Assembly: GCF_016907535.1 (NCBI RefSeq)
Contig: NZ_JAFBCF010000001.1
Location: forward strand, 3,906,001 to 3,970,000
Direction: 5' to 3'
Length of the DNA stretch: 64,000 nt
Source of the DNA: Microlunatus panaciterrae
GTDB lineage: Bacteria; Actinomycetota; Actinomycetes; Propionibacteriales; Propionibacteriaceae
Shown here piece after piece: positions 26,348 through 36,240 of the stretch. The notes beneath the pieces were generated by a model. That model worked only from the letters and a program-made list of their open reading frames with translations, ran no database searches and was not told where the DNA came from. The stretch's first letter is position 1. Every line of letters starts with the position of its first letter. The translations under genes were made by a program, and so were the position numbers.

Positions 26348-27823
26348 ATGGGTGCAGAGGTCGACGCGACACAGTTCACGCGCGAGGATCGCAAACGGCA
26401 CCGGGCGAAGGTCCGCAAAGGACTTGACGTACTGGCACGGATGCTCACCGAGTCGCGGTTCGACTTCGAGCGCCCGATGGCGGGACTGGAGATCGAGCTC
26501 AACCTGGTCGACGATCGGTGCGAACCGGCCATGCGCAACGCCGAGGTGCTGGAGGCGATCGCGGACCCGCAGTTCCAGACCGAGCTGGGCCGCTTCAATA
26601 TCGAGATCAACGTTCCCGCCCGACGGCTCGGTGACGGCGGCCTCACGTCGTTCGAGCAGTCCGTCCGCGACGCCCTGAACCAGGCGAGCACCCGGGCCCA
26701 GAAGGTCGGCGCCCAGCTCGCGATGGTCGGCATCCTGCCGACGCTGCGTCCCGAGCACGTCACCCTCGACAGCGTCTCGGAAAACCCGCGTTACTCGTTG
26801 CTCGATCAGCAGATCTTCGCAGCGAGAGGCGAGGACCTCGAGATCATCATCGACGGCGTCGAACGGCTGCAGATGATCTCCGACACGATCATGCCCGAGG
26901 CGGCCTGCACCTCGACCCAGGTCCATCTGCAGGTCAGCCCCGAGGAGTTCGCCGGTTACTGGAACGCGGCCCAGGCGATCGCCGGGATCCAGGTCGCGAT
27001 CTGCGCAAACTCGCCGTACCTGTTCGGCAAGGAGTTGGTGGCGGAGTCACGCATCCCGCTGTTCGAGCAGAGCACCGACACCCGCAGTGATGAGCTGAAG
27101 GCCCAGGGCGTGCGGCCACGGGTGTGGTTCGGCGAGCGCTGGATCACGTCGATCTTCGACCTGTTCGAGGAGAACTCGCTGTATTTCCCGTCGCTGCTGC
27201 CGGTCAGCAGCGACGAGGACCCGGTCGCGGTGCTCGACGCCGGCGGCGTTCCGCGACTCGACGAGCTGCGGCTGCACAACGGCACTGTCTACCGCTGGAA
27301 CCGGCCGGTGTACGACATCAGCGATGGCTCTCCCCATCTGCGGGTCGAGAACCGGGTGCTGCCGGCCGGTCCCACCGTGGTCGACACGATGGCGAACGCG
27401 GCCTTCTTCGCCGGTCTGGTACGGGAGCTGGCCAGCGAGGATCGCCCCATCTGGTCACAGATGTCGTTCGCCGCGGCCGCGGACAACTTCGCCATCGGTG
27501 TGCGGCACGGCATCCACTCGGAGGTCTACTGGCCCAAGGTGGGGGAGGTGAAGGCCACCGAGCTGGTGGTCCGGAAGCTGATCCCGATGGCCGCCGCCGG
27601 GTTGGCCAAGTGGGGGGTGTCCGGTGGGGAGAGCGACCGGCTGCTCGGCATCATCGAGCGGCGCTGCCTGCGTGCGGCGAACGGTGCGACATGGCAAACT
27701 GCGGAGGTAGCCAGACGGGAACAGGCCGGGGACTCCCGTTGGGAGGCACTGCGTGGCATGCTCGGCAGCTACCTGGACCTGATGCACAGCAACGAACCGG
27801 TACACACCTGGGAGGTGGAGTAA
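26348..27823 (+). CDS. glutamate-cysteine ligase family (GCS2) protein
   Basis: 491-residue ATP-dependent carboxylate-amine ligase homologue. The GCS2 fold is shown by MAGLEIELNLVDDRCEP near residue 50 (metal-binding Glu pair), FNIEINVPARRL, STQVHLQVSPEEFAGYWNAAQAI and SPHLRVENRVLPAGPTVVDTMANAAFFAGL. Actinomycetes often keep such genes without making glutathione, so the amino-acid pair joined is uncertain. GAGGAT about 8 nt before ATG 26348 serves as ribosome site. The last base of its stop is the first base of the next start, so a universal stress gene is translationally coupled to it. Confidence 0.82.
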   Translation: MGAEVDATQFTREDRKRHRAKVRKGLDVLARMLTESRFDFERPMAGLEIELNLVDDRCEPAMRNAEVLEAIADPQFQTELGRFNIEINVPARRLGDGGLTSFEQSVRDALNQASTRAQKVGAQLAMVGILPTLRPEHVTLDSVSENPRYSLLDQQIFAARGEDLEIIIDGVERLQMISDTIMPEAACTSTQVHLQVSPEEFAGYWNAAQAIAGIQVAICANSPYLFGKELVAESRIPLFEQSTDTRSDELKAQGVRPRVWFGERWITSIFDLFEENSLYFPSLLPVSSDEDPVAVLDAGGVPRLDELRLHNGTVYRWNRPVYDISDGSPHLRVENRVLPAGPTVVDTMANAAFFAGLVRELASEDRPIWSQMSFAAAADNFAIGVRHGIHSEVYWPKVGEVKATELVVRKLIPMAAAGLAKWGVSGGESDRLLGIIERRCLRAANGATWQTAEVARREQAGDSRWEALRGMLGSYLDLMHSNEPVHTWEVE

Positions 27824-28215
27824 TGGCTGAGGCGAGTCCTGAGAGCCGTTCGACGATCGTAGTGGGCTACTCATCGAAGGCCGAAGGGCGAGCCGCTCTC
27901 GAGCGGGCCATCGTCGAGGCGGGCCTGCGTCGTTCGAGTTTGATCGTGGTGCATACCTCGCCGACTGACGAGGTTGCGGCCTTGAAGCTCGAGCTGGAGA
28001 AGTCGGGCCTGCCGTACGAGGTGCGTGAGGCGCCCGACGCCCTGGACCCCGCGGAGGAGCTCATCAACGCCGCAGACACCTCCGGGGCCGAGTTCATCGT
28101 CATCGGGCTCCGCCGTCGTTCCCCGGTGGGAAAGCTCCTGCTGGGCAGCAACGCCCAGCGCGTGCTCCTGGACGCCCAGTGTCCGGTGCTTGCCGTCAAG
28201 GCCGAACCGAAGTAG
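27823..28215 (+). CDS. single-domain universal stress protein
   Basis: 130 residues, one Usp domain. It starts with STIVVGYSSKAEGRAALERAI and ends with VIGLRRRSPVGKLLLGSNAQRVLLDAQCPVLAVK, where the G-x2-R-x9-GS loop is the usual ATP-site variant. GGAGGTGGAG inside the end of the preceding ligase gene is its ribosome site and the ATG shares one base with the upstream TAA. Pairing with a ligase suggests a joint stress role; no DosR-type box was seen upstream of this pair. Confidence 0.88.
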   Translation: MAEASPESRSTIVVGYSSKAEGRAALERAIVEAGLRRSSLIVVHTSPTDEVAALKLELEKSGLPYEVREAPDALDPAEELINAADTSGAEFIVIGLRRRSPVGKLLLGSNAQRVLLDAQCPVLAVKAEPK

Positions 28216-28404
28216 CACCTGCCCGGCTCCCACGCCGGTCCCGAACGGCTGGCCACGGCCCAGCATCCGAAAGACTCCCGTCCGCTCGGCGCGCCCGCGT
28301 TCGGCAGATTTGGGAAGCCGTGTCAGAATACAACTGGAACACCTATTGACTTCCAAGTGGTGTTGCCTGCCCTGATCGATATCCGGTATGCCGAGAGGTT
28401 CTTT

Positions 28405-29826
28405 GTGACGCCCCGCTCAAACGCCCATGATCCCACGCTTTCTGTTGTTGCGGCAGCGACGAGTAAGGCCAGTCAGGTGCATGCGCCGGCTGACAAGGCC
28501 CCTGCGAAGAAGGCGGCGGCCAAGAAGGCTCCGTTGAAGGCTGTCGAGTCGCCCTCGGAGCCAGCGGCCACCAGGACCGGGGCCAAGGCGGCCAAGGCTC
28601 CGGCCAAGAAGGCGCCCGCCGCGAAGAAGGAACCCGCGGCCAAGAAGGCGCCCGCCAAGAAGGCCGCGGCGAAGAAGGCTGCCTCCGGCACCGAGGAAGT
28701 CACCGTCACAGCCGACGTGCTGGTTGAGGTCGAGGGCGAGGAGGTCGTCCTCACCGTCGGCGGCAAGAAGCGCACCCTGGATGACGTGGACGAGGCCGCC
28801 TTCGAGCCCGCCAAGGAAGCCACCCTGGAGAAGGAGCTGGTGGAGGACGAGGGCTTCAGCCTGTCCGACGCCGACGACGCCGACGAGCCCGAGCAGCAGG
28901 TGATGGCCGCCGGTGCCACGGCCGATCCGGTCAAGGACTACCTCAAGCAGATCGGCAAGGTCGCGCTGCTGAACGCCGAGCAGGAGGTCGAGCTCGCGAA
29001 GCGGATCGAGGCCGGCCTGTTCGCTGACGAGAAGATCAACGACGAGAAGTTCAAGATCAAGCCGAGCCAGGCCGAGGACTTCGACTGGATCGCGGAGGAC
29101 GGCCGGCGGGCCAAGAACCACCTGCTGGAGGCCAACCTGCGACTGGTGGTCAGCCTGGCCAAGCGCTACACCGGCCGCGGCATGCTGTTCCTGGACCTGA
29201 TCCAGGAGGGCAACCTCGGTCTGATCCGCGCGGTCGAGAAGTTCGACTACACCAAGGGCTACAAGTTCTCCACCTATGCCACCTGGTGGATCCGCCAGGC
29301 GATCACGCGGGCGATGGCCGACCAGGCGCGCACCATCCGGATTCCCGTACACATGGTCGAGGTCATCAACAAGCTGGCCCGGGTGCAGCGGCAGATGCTG
29401 CAGGACCTCGGTCGGGAGCCGACGCCGGAGGAGCTGGCGAAAGAGCTCGACATGACCCCGGAGAAGGTCGTCGAGGTCCAGAAGTACGGCCGCGAGCCGA
29501 TCTCCCTGCACACGCCTCTCGGTGAGGACGGCGACTCCGAGTTCGGCGACCTGATCGAGGACTCCGAGGCGGTCGTTCCGGCCGACGCGGTCAGCTTCAC
29601 CCTGCTGCAGGAACAGCTGCACGACGTGCTGGACACCCTCAGCGAGCGTGAGGCCGGCGTCGTCTCGATGCGCTTCGGTCTGACCGATGGCCAGCCGAAG
29701 ACGCTGGACGAGATCGGCAAGGTCTATGGCGTGACCCGTGAGCGGATCCGTCAGATCGAGTCCAAGACGATGAGCAAGCTGCGCCACCCGTCCCGCAGCC
29801 AGGTCCTCCGCGACTACCTGGACTGA
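28405..29826 (+). CDS. sigA: primary RNA polymerase sigma factor (SigA/HrdB/RpoD)
   Basis: 473 residues. The first ~100 are Ala/Lys-rich (repeated KKAPAKKA-type units) and an acidic stretch follows, as in actinobacterial primary sigma factors. Then come region 1.2 ([29 protein letters not shown]), region 2 ([59 protein letters not shown]), region 3 ([19 protein letters not shown]) and region 4 ([41 protein letters not shown]). GTG 28405 has GAGAGG 6 nt upstream. An inverted repeat, AACACC (28338-28343) with GGTGTT (28359-28364), sits in the promoter region and could be an operator. Confidence 0.93.
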   Translation: MTPRSNAHDPTLSVVAAATSKASQVHAPADKAPAKKAAAKKAPLKAVESPSEPAATRTGAKAAKAPAKKAPAAKKEPAAKKAPAKKAAAKKAASGTEEVTVTADVLVEVEGEEVVLTVGGKKRTLDDVDEAAFEPAKEATLEKELVEDEGFSLSDADDADEPEQQVMAAGATADPVKDYLKQIGKVALLNAEQEVELAKRIEAGLFADEKINDEKFKIKPSQAEDFDWIAEDGRRAKNHLLEANLRLVVSLAKRYTGRGMLFLDLIQEGNLGLIRAVEKFDYTKGYKFSTYATWWIRQAITRAMADQARTIRIPVHMVEVINKLARVQRQMLQDLGREPTPEELAKELDMTPEKVVEVQKYGREPISLHTPLGEDGDSEFGDLIEDSEAVVPADAVSFTLLQEQLHDVLDTLSEREAGVVSMRFGLTDGQPKTLDEIGKVYGVTRERIRQIESKTMSKLRHPSRSQVLRDYLD

Positions 29827-29860
29827 GTTCCATCGCCCCCAACTGTGCCGAGCACCCCGT

Positions 29861-30208
29861 GCCCTGAGCCTGTCGAAGGGCGAGCGCCACGTGTATGGGC
29901 TGGTACGCGCCCTGAGCCTGTCGAAGGGCGAGCGCCACATGTATGGGCTGGTACGCGCCCTGAGCCTGTCGAAGGGCGAGCGCCACATGTATGGGCTGGT
30001 ACGCGCCCTGAGCCTGTCGAAGGGCTGCCTGAAGTGCCCTTCGACAGGCTCAGGGCACGTGAAGGGCGGAAGTGCCCTTCGACAGGCTCAGGGCACGTGA
30101 AGGGCGGAGGTGCCGTTCGGCAGGCTCAGGGCACGTGAAGGGCGGAGGTGCCGTTCGGCAGGCTCAGGGCACGTGAAGGGCGGAGGTGCCCTTCCAAGGT
30201 CTCAGAGC
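29861..30208. repeat. REP-like array B: 48-bp and 38-bp tandem arrays in opposite orientation
   Basis: Four forward copies of the 21-bp element at 29861, 29909, 29957 and 30005, an exact 48-bp period with a 27-bp spacer ending in GGGCTGGTACGC. Five reverse copies follow at 30036, 30074, 30112, 30150 and 30188, a 38-bp period with spacer ACGTGAAGGGCGGAGGT. The third and fourth reverse copies share CCGTTCGGCAGG in place of CCCTTCGACAGG, and the fifth is decayed. The array lies between the convergent primary-sigma and DUF7455 genes. Confidence 0.9.
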
Positions 30209-30220
30209 ACGTCGGAGGAC

Positions 30221-30258
30221 GACGAAGCCCTCACCGGTCTCCCGGTGAGGGCTTCGTC
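30221..30258. terminator. strong bidirectional terminator hairpin
   Basis: Perfect 17-bp stem (30221-30237 with 30242-30258) and TCTC loop, directly after the repeat array and 24 bp before the end of the convergent DUF7455 gene. No T-run follows, as is common in actinomycetes. Confidence 0.8.
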
Positions 30259-30281
30259 AGGTCTGCGGTGGTCGCCGAGGC

Positions 30282-30479
30282 TCAGCCGAGGCGCTCCGTC
30301 TCGTCGTGGATCTGCAACGCGACCTGCTTGAGCTTGTCGGCGTGCAGCTTGCCGTGGTGGGCGCAGAACAACAGCTCGCCACCGGCGGCGAGAGTCACCC
30401 GAACATAGGCCTGCGCGCCGCAACGGTCGCAACGATCGGCCGCATTCAAAGCAGCTCCTTCGATGACTGTGGTGCTCAC
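30282..30479 (-). CDS. DUF7455-type small zinc-ribbon protein
   Basis: 65 residues with CDRCGAQAYVRVTLAAGG then LLFCAHHGKLHADKL: a C-x2-C and C-x2-H pair suited to one zinc ion. This small family is found beside parE in many actinobacteria, and here it is divergent from parE. GTG 30479 is preferred because GAGAGG lies 6 nt upstream; a longer reading from 30512 adds a basic stretch without ribosome site. The role is unknown; nucleic-acid or protein binding is possible. Confidence 0.8.
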   Translation of the reverse strand: MSTTVIEGAALNAADRCDRCGAQAYVRVTLAAGGELLFCAHHGKLHADKLKQVALQIHDETERLG

Positions 30480-30827
30480 GATAGGCCTCTCTTTCCTCGG
30501 AGTCCGAACCATTCATTCGTACTTCTTGTGAGTTGTGGGACGGATGCAGTGATACAGCCGTTCCTACTAGTCAACATCCAATCTGGCTCTCATTGTTCCC
30601 GATCTGCGTCTCGGATCCGTGTCTGTCGTGTAACGAATGGACCTGTCACGCATCAGTCTGGTCACGAAACGTGTGACCTTCATATCAGGTCACGTCTTGT
30701 GAGCGTACCCGGTCCCGACTGCAGAACCCGTCAGCGCATCGCAACGGCGTTGTGCGCTTGCTCCCCGGGTGCCGGCTGCCGTGGGTCGGTCCAGCGATCT
30801 GTGGGTGCCGACAAGTATCCTCGGCTG
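30480..30827. other. 348-bp divergent promoter region of parE and DUF7455 gene
   Basis: No gene recognised and base composition is less GC-rich than the surroundings. Three GTCACG motifs occur at 30645, 30661 and 30689. The middle one is half of an interrupted palindrome, GGTCACGAAACGTGTGACC (30660-30678). TATCCT at 30816-30821 is 6 nt before GTG 30828, a probable -10 box for a leaderless parE transcript. Confidence 0.5.
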
Positions 30828-32903
30828 GTGCCCATGAATCAGCCCGTTGCCGAAGGCCGCGAGTACGAAGCAAGACATCTGCTGGTCCTGGAAGGGCTCG
30901 AGGCGGTCCGCAAGCGCCCCGCCATGTACATCGGCTCGACCGACACCCGGGGGTTGATGCACTGTCTGTGGGAGATCATCGACAACGCCGTGGACGAGGC
31001 CCTCGGCGGGTACGGGGATGCGATCGAGGTCATTCTCGCCGCCGACGGGTCCATCACGGTGCATGATCGTGGGCGGGGCATTCCGGTGGACGTCGAACCG
31101 CGTACCGGGCTGTCCGGTGTCGAGGTCGTCTTCACCAAGCTGCACGCCGGTGGCAAGTTCGGCGCCGGCTCCTACAACGCGACCGGCGGTCTGCACGGGG
31201 TGGGGGCCTCGGTGGTGAACGCCCTGTCCAGCCGCCTCGACGTCGAGGTGGACCGCAACTCCGCCACCTGGGGCATGTCGTTCCGGCGAGGCGTCCCGGG
31301 AACGTTCGACGGGCCTGGCCCGATCGCGAAGTTCACCCCGGGCGCCAGCCTGCAGAAGCTGCGTCGGGCCAAGAAGGGGGTGACCGGCACCCGGATCACC
31401 TACTGGCCCGACCGGCAGATCTTCCTGAAGGACGCCCAGCTGTCGCTGACCGACCTGGAGGCGCGCGCTCGACAGACCAGCTTCCTGGTCCCAGGCCTGG
31501 CTCTCAGCGTCACCGACGCGCGCGGGCCGGAGACGACCCAGGAGACGTTCAAGCACGATGGCGGCATCACCGAGTACTGCGAGTATCTGGCCACCGACGC
31601 CCCGCTGACCGATGTCATCCGGCTTCAGGGTAGGGATTCGTTCACCGAGACGGTGCCGATGCTGGACGACGCGGGACATATGGAGCCCGCCGATGTCGAT
31701 CGCGAGCTCGAGGTGGATATCGCGGTCCGCTGGGGCAGCGGCTACGAGTCCCGTACCAAGAGCTACGTGAATATCATCGCCACCCCCAAGGGCGGCACGC
31801 ATGTCGCCGGCTTCGAACGTGCCCTGACGCGGGCCTTCAGCAAGGCTCTGGAGGGCACCCGGCTGTTGAAGTCGGGGGAGGAGATCATCAAAGAGGACAT
31901 CCTGGAGGGGATGACCTCGGTGGTCACCGTGCGGCTGGCCGAACCACAGTTCGAGGGACAGACCAAGGAGGTGCTCGGCACGCCGGCGGTGTCCCGGCTG
32001 GTGGGCAAGATCGTGGAGGCCGAGCTGACCAGCTTTCTGACGTCGACCAAGCGTGAGGCCAAGGCCCAGGCTCGGATGGTGATGGAGAAGGTCGTGTCCG
32101 CGTCGCGGACCCGGGTGGCCGCCAGGGCGCACAAGGAGGCGCAGCGGCGCAAGAACGCCCTCGAGTCCTCGACCCTGCCGGCCAAGCTCAAGGACTGCAG
32201 GTCAACCGACGTCGATCGGTGCGAGCTCTTCATCGTCGAGGGTGACTCCGCGCTCGGTACCGCGATGCGGGCCCGCAGCTCGGAGTTCCAGGCGCTGTTG
32301 CCCATCCGCGGCAAGATCCTCAACGTCCAGAAGGCGTCGGTCGGGGACATGTTGAAGAACACCGAGTGCGCCTCGATCATCCAGGTCGTCGGTGCGGGCA
32401 CCGGGCGCACCTTCGACCTGGACGCGGCACGTTACGGCAAGATCATCTTCATGGCGGATGCCGACTCCGACGGAGCACACATCCGGTGCCTGCTGGCGAC
32501 GTTGTTCTTCCGCTATATGCGGCCGCTGGTGGAGGCCGGCCGTGTCTACACGGCAGTGCCGCCGCTGCATCGTTTCGAGCTGATCAACCCCAAGCGTGGC
32601 ATGGAGAAATACCTGTACACGTATTCCGATGCCGAATACCAGCGCAAGGTGGCGGAGCTGACCAAGCGTGGCCAGAACTTCAAGGAGCCCCAGCGCTACA
32701 AGGGGCTGGGTGAGATGGACGCCGACCAGCTGTCCGAGACGACTATGAGTCCACGCCATCGCACCTTGCGCCGGATCACCGTCGACGACGCCGAGGCCGC
32801 CGAGCAGACCTTCGACCTTCTGATGGGCAACGATGTCGGCCCCCGCAAGGGCTTCATCGTCGACGGTGCCTACCAGCTGGACGCCGCGACTATCGACGCC
32901 TAA
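30828..32903 (+). CDS. parE: DNA topoisomerase IV subunit B (ParE-type)
   Basis: 691-residue type IIA topoisomerase ATPase subunit. The GHKL domain has IIDNAVDEALGGYG, DRGRGIPVD, and LHAGGKFGAGSYNATGGLHGVGASVVNALS. The TOPRIM domain has VEGDSALGTAMRARSSEFQALLPIRGKILNVQKAS (Glu471) and MADADSDGAHI (Asp544, 546, 548) for metal. EGDSALG in place of the EGDSAGG of GyrB is the form I associate with actinobacterial ParE. Decatenates replicated chromosomes with the ParC encoded at 33658-36117. GTG 30828 is chosen since TATCCT lies 6 nt upstream; ATG 30834 is an in-frame alternative. Confidence 0.9.
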   Translation: MPMNQPVAEGREYEARHLLVLEGLEAVRKRPAMYIGSTDTRGLMHCLWEIIDNAVDEALGGYGDAIEVILAADGSITVHDRGRGIPVDVEPRTGLSGVEVVFTKLHAGGKFGAGSYNATGGLHGVGASVVNALSSRLDVEVDRNSATWGMSFRRGVPGTFDGPGPIAKFTPGASLQKLRRAKKGVTGTRITYWPDRQIFLKDAQLSLTDLEARARQTSFLVPGLALSVTDARGPETTQETFKHDGGITEYCEYLATDAPLTDVIRLQGRDSFTETVPMLDDAGHMEPADVDRELEVDIAVRWGSGYESRTKSYVNIIATPKGGTHVAGFERALTRAFSKALEGTRLLKSGEEIIKEDILEGMTSVVTVRLAEPQFEGQTKEVLGTPAVSRLVGKIVEAELTSFLTSTKREAKAQARMVMEKVVSASRTRVAARAHKEAQRRKNALESSTLPAKLKDCRSTDVDRCELFIVEGDSALGTAMRARSSEFQALLPIRGKILNVQKASVGDMLKNTECASIIQVVGAGTGRTFDLDAARYGKIIFMADADSDGAHIRCLLATLFFRYMRPLVEAGRVYTAVPPLHRFELINPKRGMEKYLYTYSDAEYQRKVAELTKRGQNFKEPQRYKGLGEMDADQLSETTMSPRHRTLRRITVDDAEAAEQTFDLLMGNDVGPRKGFIVDGAYQLDAATIDA

Positions 32904-32913
32904 GGCCGTCCCC

Positions 32914-33060
32914 GTGCCCTGAGACTGTCCCCGTGCCCTGAGCTTCCCCGTGCCCTGAGCTTCCCCGTGCCCTGAGCTTGCCCCCGTGCCCTGAGCTTGT
33001 CGAAGGGCCTTGCCGCACCCTCACGCAGTGGTCGGTGGGCCTTCGACAGGCTCAGCCCGC
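32914..33060. repeat. REP-like array C: truncated units leading to a full element
   Basis: Four partial units beginning GTGCCCTGAG occur at 32914, 32933, 32950 and 32967, separated by CCCC. They lead into a full forward element at 32988-33008. A degenerate reverse copy (GGCCTTCGACAGGCTCAGCCC) lies at about 33038-33058. Located between convergent parE and carbonic anhydrase genes. Confidence 0.85.
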
Positions 33061-33124
33061 GTGATCGGCCCGCTAACGCACAAATGTTCAGTCAGAACGC
33101 GTGCGCGACGGGCTCAGAGCAGAG

Positions 33125-33622
33125 TCAGATGAGGCGGGTCAGCAGGCCGGTGTCGACGTCGTACTTGAAGCCGCCGACGGTGGCTCGGTCCCCGATGAGG
33201 GGATGGTTGCGGAGCAGGGAGACGTCGGCGAGGAGGTTCGTGTCCTGGTCGGGGGAGGCGCCGAGCCGCAGGTCGCCGATCTCCGCACCGGTGGCGTTGC
33301 GAACGGCCTCGGCGATCTCGGCGTCGGTGCCGGCAGCCATTGCACATCGGGTGTGCGGGACGATCAGGATCCGCTCCACCTTCAGCAGGTGTACGCCGAG
33401 GATGCACCCGACCAGGGCGTCCTCGGTCACCCGTCCACCGGGGGTGCGCATGATCTTGGCGTCGCCGACCTTGAGCCCGATCATGCCGAGCGGCTCGATC
33501 CGGGAGTCCATGCAGGTGACCATCGCCACGCCGGCGTGAGCCAGCCCGTCGAATCCGCTCAGCGCGAAGGTGTCGGCGAAGCGGCGGTTGGCCTGCAGCA
33601 GGTCTTCGAAAGATTCATCCAC
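33125..33622 (-). CDS. beta-carbonic anhydrase
   Basis: 165 residues, a short bacterial beta-class enzyme that interconverts CO2 and bicarbonate. Zinc ligands are Cys37 (VTCMDSR), His90 and Cys93 (VPHTRC), with the Asp39-Arg41 dyad in place. GTG 33622 is chosen because TACAGT (33635-33630, minus strand) is exactly 7 nt upstream, the leaderless geometry; a GTG at 33631 would add three residues. It lies between parE and parC but on the opposite strand from parE. Confidence 0.88.
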   Translation of the reverse strand: MDESFEDLLQANRRFADTFALSGFDGLAHAGVAMVTCMDSRIEPLGMIGLKVGDAKIMRTPGGRVTEDALVGCILGVHLLKVERILIVPHTRCAMAAGTDAEIAEAVRNATGAEIGDLRLGASPDQDTNLLADVSLLRNHPLIGDRATVGGFKYDVDTGLLTRLI

Positions 33623-33657
33623 GACCCACACTGTAGGGCCCCAGCGATCGACAACTG

Positions 33658-36117
33658 TCAGGTGTCTGCCTTCTGAGCCAGCGACGAGGCGACAGCGGCG
33701 ATCGGCTGCCCGTTCGGCGCTCCGGACCCGTCCCGTCGTCCGGTGGCCTCCGGCAGGTCGATCGGTGCGCCGCTGGCGGCGGCAGCACGGGCGGGGGCGG
33801 CCCCGGCCCAGCCGAGCAGCAGGACGTCCTCGCCCTTCAGAAAGCGGTGACAGCGCATGCCGGCGGTCGCACGGCCCTTCGCCGGGTACTCGCTGAAGGG
33901 TGTCACCTTGATGGTCCCGGCATCGGTGCCCGGCAGGGCTGCCGAGCTGCCGGCGACCGTGACCACGATCGCATCGGCTCTGGGGGCGGTGCCGAAGAAG
34001 ACGACGCGTGCGTTCGGCGAGAGCTTGATTCCGGCGACCCCGCCGCCGGAGCGGCCCTGCGGCCGGACGTCGCTGACCGGGAAGTGCAGCAGCTGCGCGT
34101 CGCTGGTGATGAAGACGAGGTCGACGTCGGTCGAGGTGAGCTCCGCCGCCCCGACGAGCTGGTCGCCGGGTTCCAACCGCAGGACGTCCCAGGACTCGCG
34201 GCTCAGCGCCTCGGGGTTGACGCGCTTGACCACCCCGCGGGCCGTCCCGACGGCCAGCCCCAACGAGTCCGGGTCGAGCGTTGTCAGACAGAGCACCCGC
34301 TCGTCCGCAGCCAGACCCACGAGCTCGGAGACCTGGGCGCCGCCTTGCAGGTTGGGCGCATTCGCGGTGCCGGGCACGGTGGGCAGGTCCAGCGCGTGGC
34401 AGCGGACCAGCCTGCCCGACGAGGTGACGACGCCGAAATCGCCACGGGCGGTCGCCCGGATCATCGACGTGACAACGTCGTGGTTGGCGCGGGGGCCCTC
34501 GCCCGGCAGGGGATCGGCATGGTCGGTGCGAGCCAGCAGACCGGCAGAGGAGAGCAGCACCCAGCAGGGGTCGTCGGCGACCTCCAGCGGCGCCGTGGCA
34601 GCTGTCGCGGCCACCCCACTGGCGGCCAGCAGGATGGTCCGCCGTGGTGTGCCGTGCTTCTTGGCCATCTCGGCCAGGTCGTTGCCGACCAGAGTCCGCA
34701 ACTGGTCCTCGTTGTCGATGATCTCGGTCAGCTCGGTGATCTTGGTCAGCAGGGACTCCCGCTCGGCGTCGAGCTCGATCTTGGAGAACTTCGTCAGCCG
34801 GCGCAGCTGCATGTCCAGGATGTAGGAAGCCTGGGTCTCGGTCAGGTCGAACGCCTCGATCAGCCGGGCCCGGGCCGCAGCCGCATCATCGGAGGAACGG
34901 ATGATGGCGATCACATCGTCGATGTCGACGATGGCGATCAGCAGCCCCTCCACCAGATGCAGCCGTTCGAGGGCCTTCCGTCGGGCGAACTCCGTCCGGC
35001 GCAGGGTGACCTCAAGCCGGTGCTCCAGGTAGACCGTGAGCATCTCGCGCAGCGACAGCGTGCGCGGCTGCCCCTCCACCAGCGCAACGGCGTTGATCGA
35101 GTAGGAGTCCTCGAGCTTGGTCGACTTGTACAGCTGCTCGAGCAGGACGTCGGCGTTGAAACCGTTCTTGACCTCGATCACCAGCCGGGTGCCGTTGGTC
35201 AGGTCGGCGAGGTCCTTGATGTCGGCGATGCCCTGCAGCTTCTTGCTGCCCACCAGAGACTTGATCTGCTCGATCACCTTCTCCGGGCCGATGTTGTAGG
35301 GCAGCTCGGTGATGACGATGCCCTTGCGCCTCGGGGTGACCTGCTCCACCCGGGCGGTGGCCCTGATCTTGAACGAACCGCGGCCGGTGGCGTAAGCATC
35401 CTTGATGCCGTCCAGTCCGATGATCTTGCCGCCGGTCGGCAGGTCCGGGCCGGGAATGAACCGCATCAGCGCCTCGACGTCGGCATCGGGGTGTTTGAGC
35501 AGATGCCGGAGCGCCTGCACCACCTCCACCAGGTTGTGCGGCGGGCAGTTGGTCGCCATCCCGACCGCGATGCCACTGGCTCCGTTGACCAGCAGGTTGG
35601 GGAAGGCCGCCGGCAGCACGGTCGGCTCGGTGTCGCGGCCGTCATAGTTGGGCTTGAAGTCGACGGTGTCCTCGTCCAGCCCGTCGGTCATCGCCAACGC
35701 CGAGGGTGCCATCCGGCACTCGGTGTAGCGCATGGCCGCAGGCCCGTCATCGGGCGAGCCGAAGTTGCCGTGGCCGTCAATCAGCGGCAGCCGCATCGAC
35801 CAGGGTTGCGCGGTCCGGACCAGCGCGTCATAGATGGCGGTGTCGCCGTGCGGGTGCAGGACACCCATCACCTGCCCGACCACCCGGGCGCACTTCACGT
35901 GACCTCGGTCCGGCCGCACGCCCATCTCGTTCATCGAGTAGAGGATCCGGCGCTGCACCGGTTTCAGCCCGTCGCGGGCATCCGGCAGCGCGCGGGCATA
36001 GATCACCGAGTAGGCGTACTCCAGGAAGCTCGTCTGCATCTCGGAGGAGACATCGATGTCGACAATCCGCTCGGTGAAGTCGTCCTCAGGCGGTGTGGTC
36101 GATGCTTTGCGTGCCAT
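33658..36117 (-). CDS. parC: DNA topoisomerase IV subunit A (ParC-type)
   Basis: 819-residue type IIA topoisomerase breakage-reunion subunit. Catalytic Tyr131 lies in [13 protein letters not shown]. The quinolone-determining region reads [10 protein letters not shown], with Thr93 and Asp97 at the positions of GyrA Ser83 and Asp87. The N-terminal winged helix and tower ([15 protein letters not shown], residues ~50-66) are followed by a coiled coil (~440-480) and a C-terminal beta-pinwheel of about six degenerate blades. ATG 36117 has GGCAGGA directly upstream. ParC rather than GyrA is inferred from the nearby parE and the lack of a clear GyrA box. Confidence 0.88.
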   Translation of the reverse strand: MARKASTTPPEDDFTERIVDIDVSSEMQTSFLEYAYSVIYARALPDARDGLKPVQRRILYSMNEMGVRPDRGHVKCARVVGQVMGVLHPHGDTAIYDALVRTAQPWSMRLPLIDGHGNFGSPDDGPAAMRYTECRMAPSALAMTDGLDEDTVDFKPNYDGRDTEPTVLPAAFPNLLVNGASGIAVGMATNCPPHNLVEVVQALRHLLKHPDADVEALMRFIPGPDLPTGGKIIGLDGIKDAYATGRGSFKIRATARVEQVTPRRKGIVITELPYNIGPEKVIEQIKSLVGSKKLQGIADIKDLADLTNGTRLVIEVKNGFNADVLLEQLYKSTKLEDSYSINAVALVEGQPRTLSLREMLTVYLEHRLEVTLRRTEFARRKALERLHLVEGLLIAIVDIDDVIAIIRSSDDAAAARARLIEAFDLTETQASYILDMQLRRLTKFSKIELDAERESLLTKITELTEIIDNEDQLRTLVGNDLAEMAKKHGTPRRTILLAASGVAATAATAPLEVADDPCWVLLSSAGLLARTDHADPLPGEGPRANHDVVTSMIRATARGDFGVVTSSGRLVRCHALDLPTVPGTANAPNLQGGAQVSELVGLAADERVLCLTTLDPDSLGLAVGTARGVVKRVNPEALSRESWDVLRLEPGDQLVGAAELTSTDVDLVFITSDAQLLHFPVSDVRPQGRSGGGVAGIKLSPNARVVFFGTAPRADAIVVTVAGSSAALPGTDAGTIKVTPFSEYPAKGRATAGMRCHRFLKGEDVLLLGWAGAAPARAAAASGAPIDLPEATGRRDGSGAPNGQPIAAVASSLAQKADT

Positions 36118-36240
36118 GTCCTGCCATTCGATGGGTGTCGCGTGCCTCAGTATTGTCGCTGGTCGGCCCTTCAACTCGAGCCAGGTGGTCAGGGTGTGTT
36201 GGCCGGTGCCGTTCCCGGCCTCGGCGCGAAGTCGCGGTGG

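Noticed and set aside
29845-30138. Short ORFs reading through the REP-like array
   Set aside because: The peptides are direct translations of the repeat (for example LSLSKGERH) and change with frame; no ribosome site or homology.
29861-30208. Possible CRISPR array (regular 48-bp and 38-bp periods)
   Set aside because: The spacers are identical rather than unique, the repeat is palindrome-like and found elsewhere in the window, and no cas gene is present.
30828-32903. EGDSALG in ParE as a damaged TOPRIM motif
   Set aside because: The catalytic Glu and Asp residues are intact and this variant is, as far as I know, usual for actinobacterial ParE.
33658-36117. GyrA instead of ParC
   Set aside because: No clear GyrA-box was seen in the C-terminal domain, and the partner B subunit nearby is the ParE form; an alignment would settle it.
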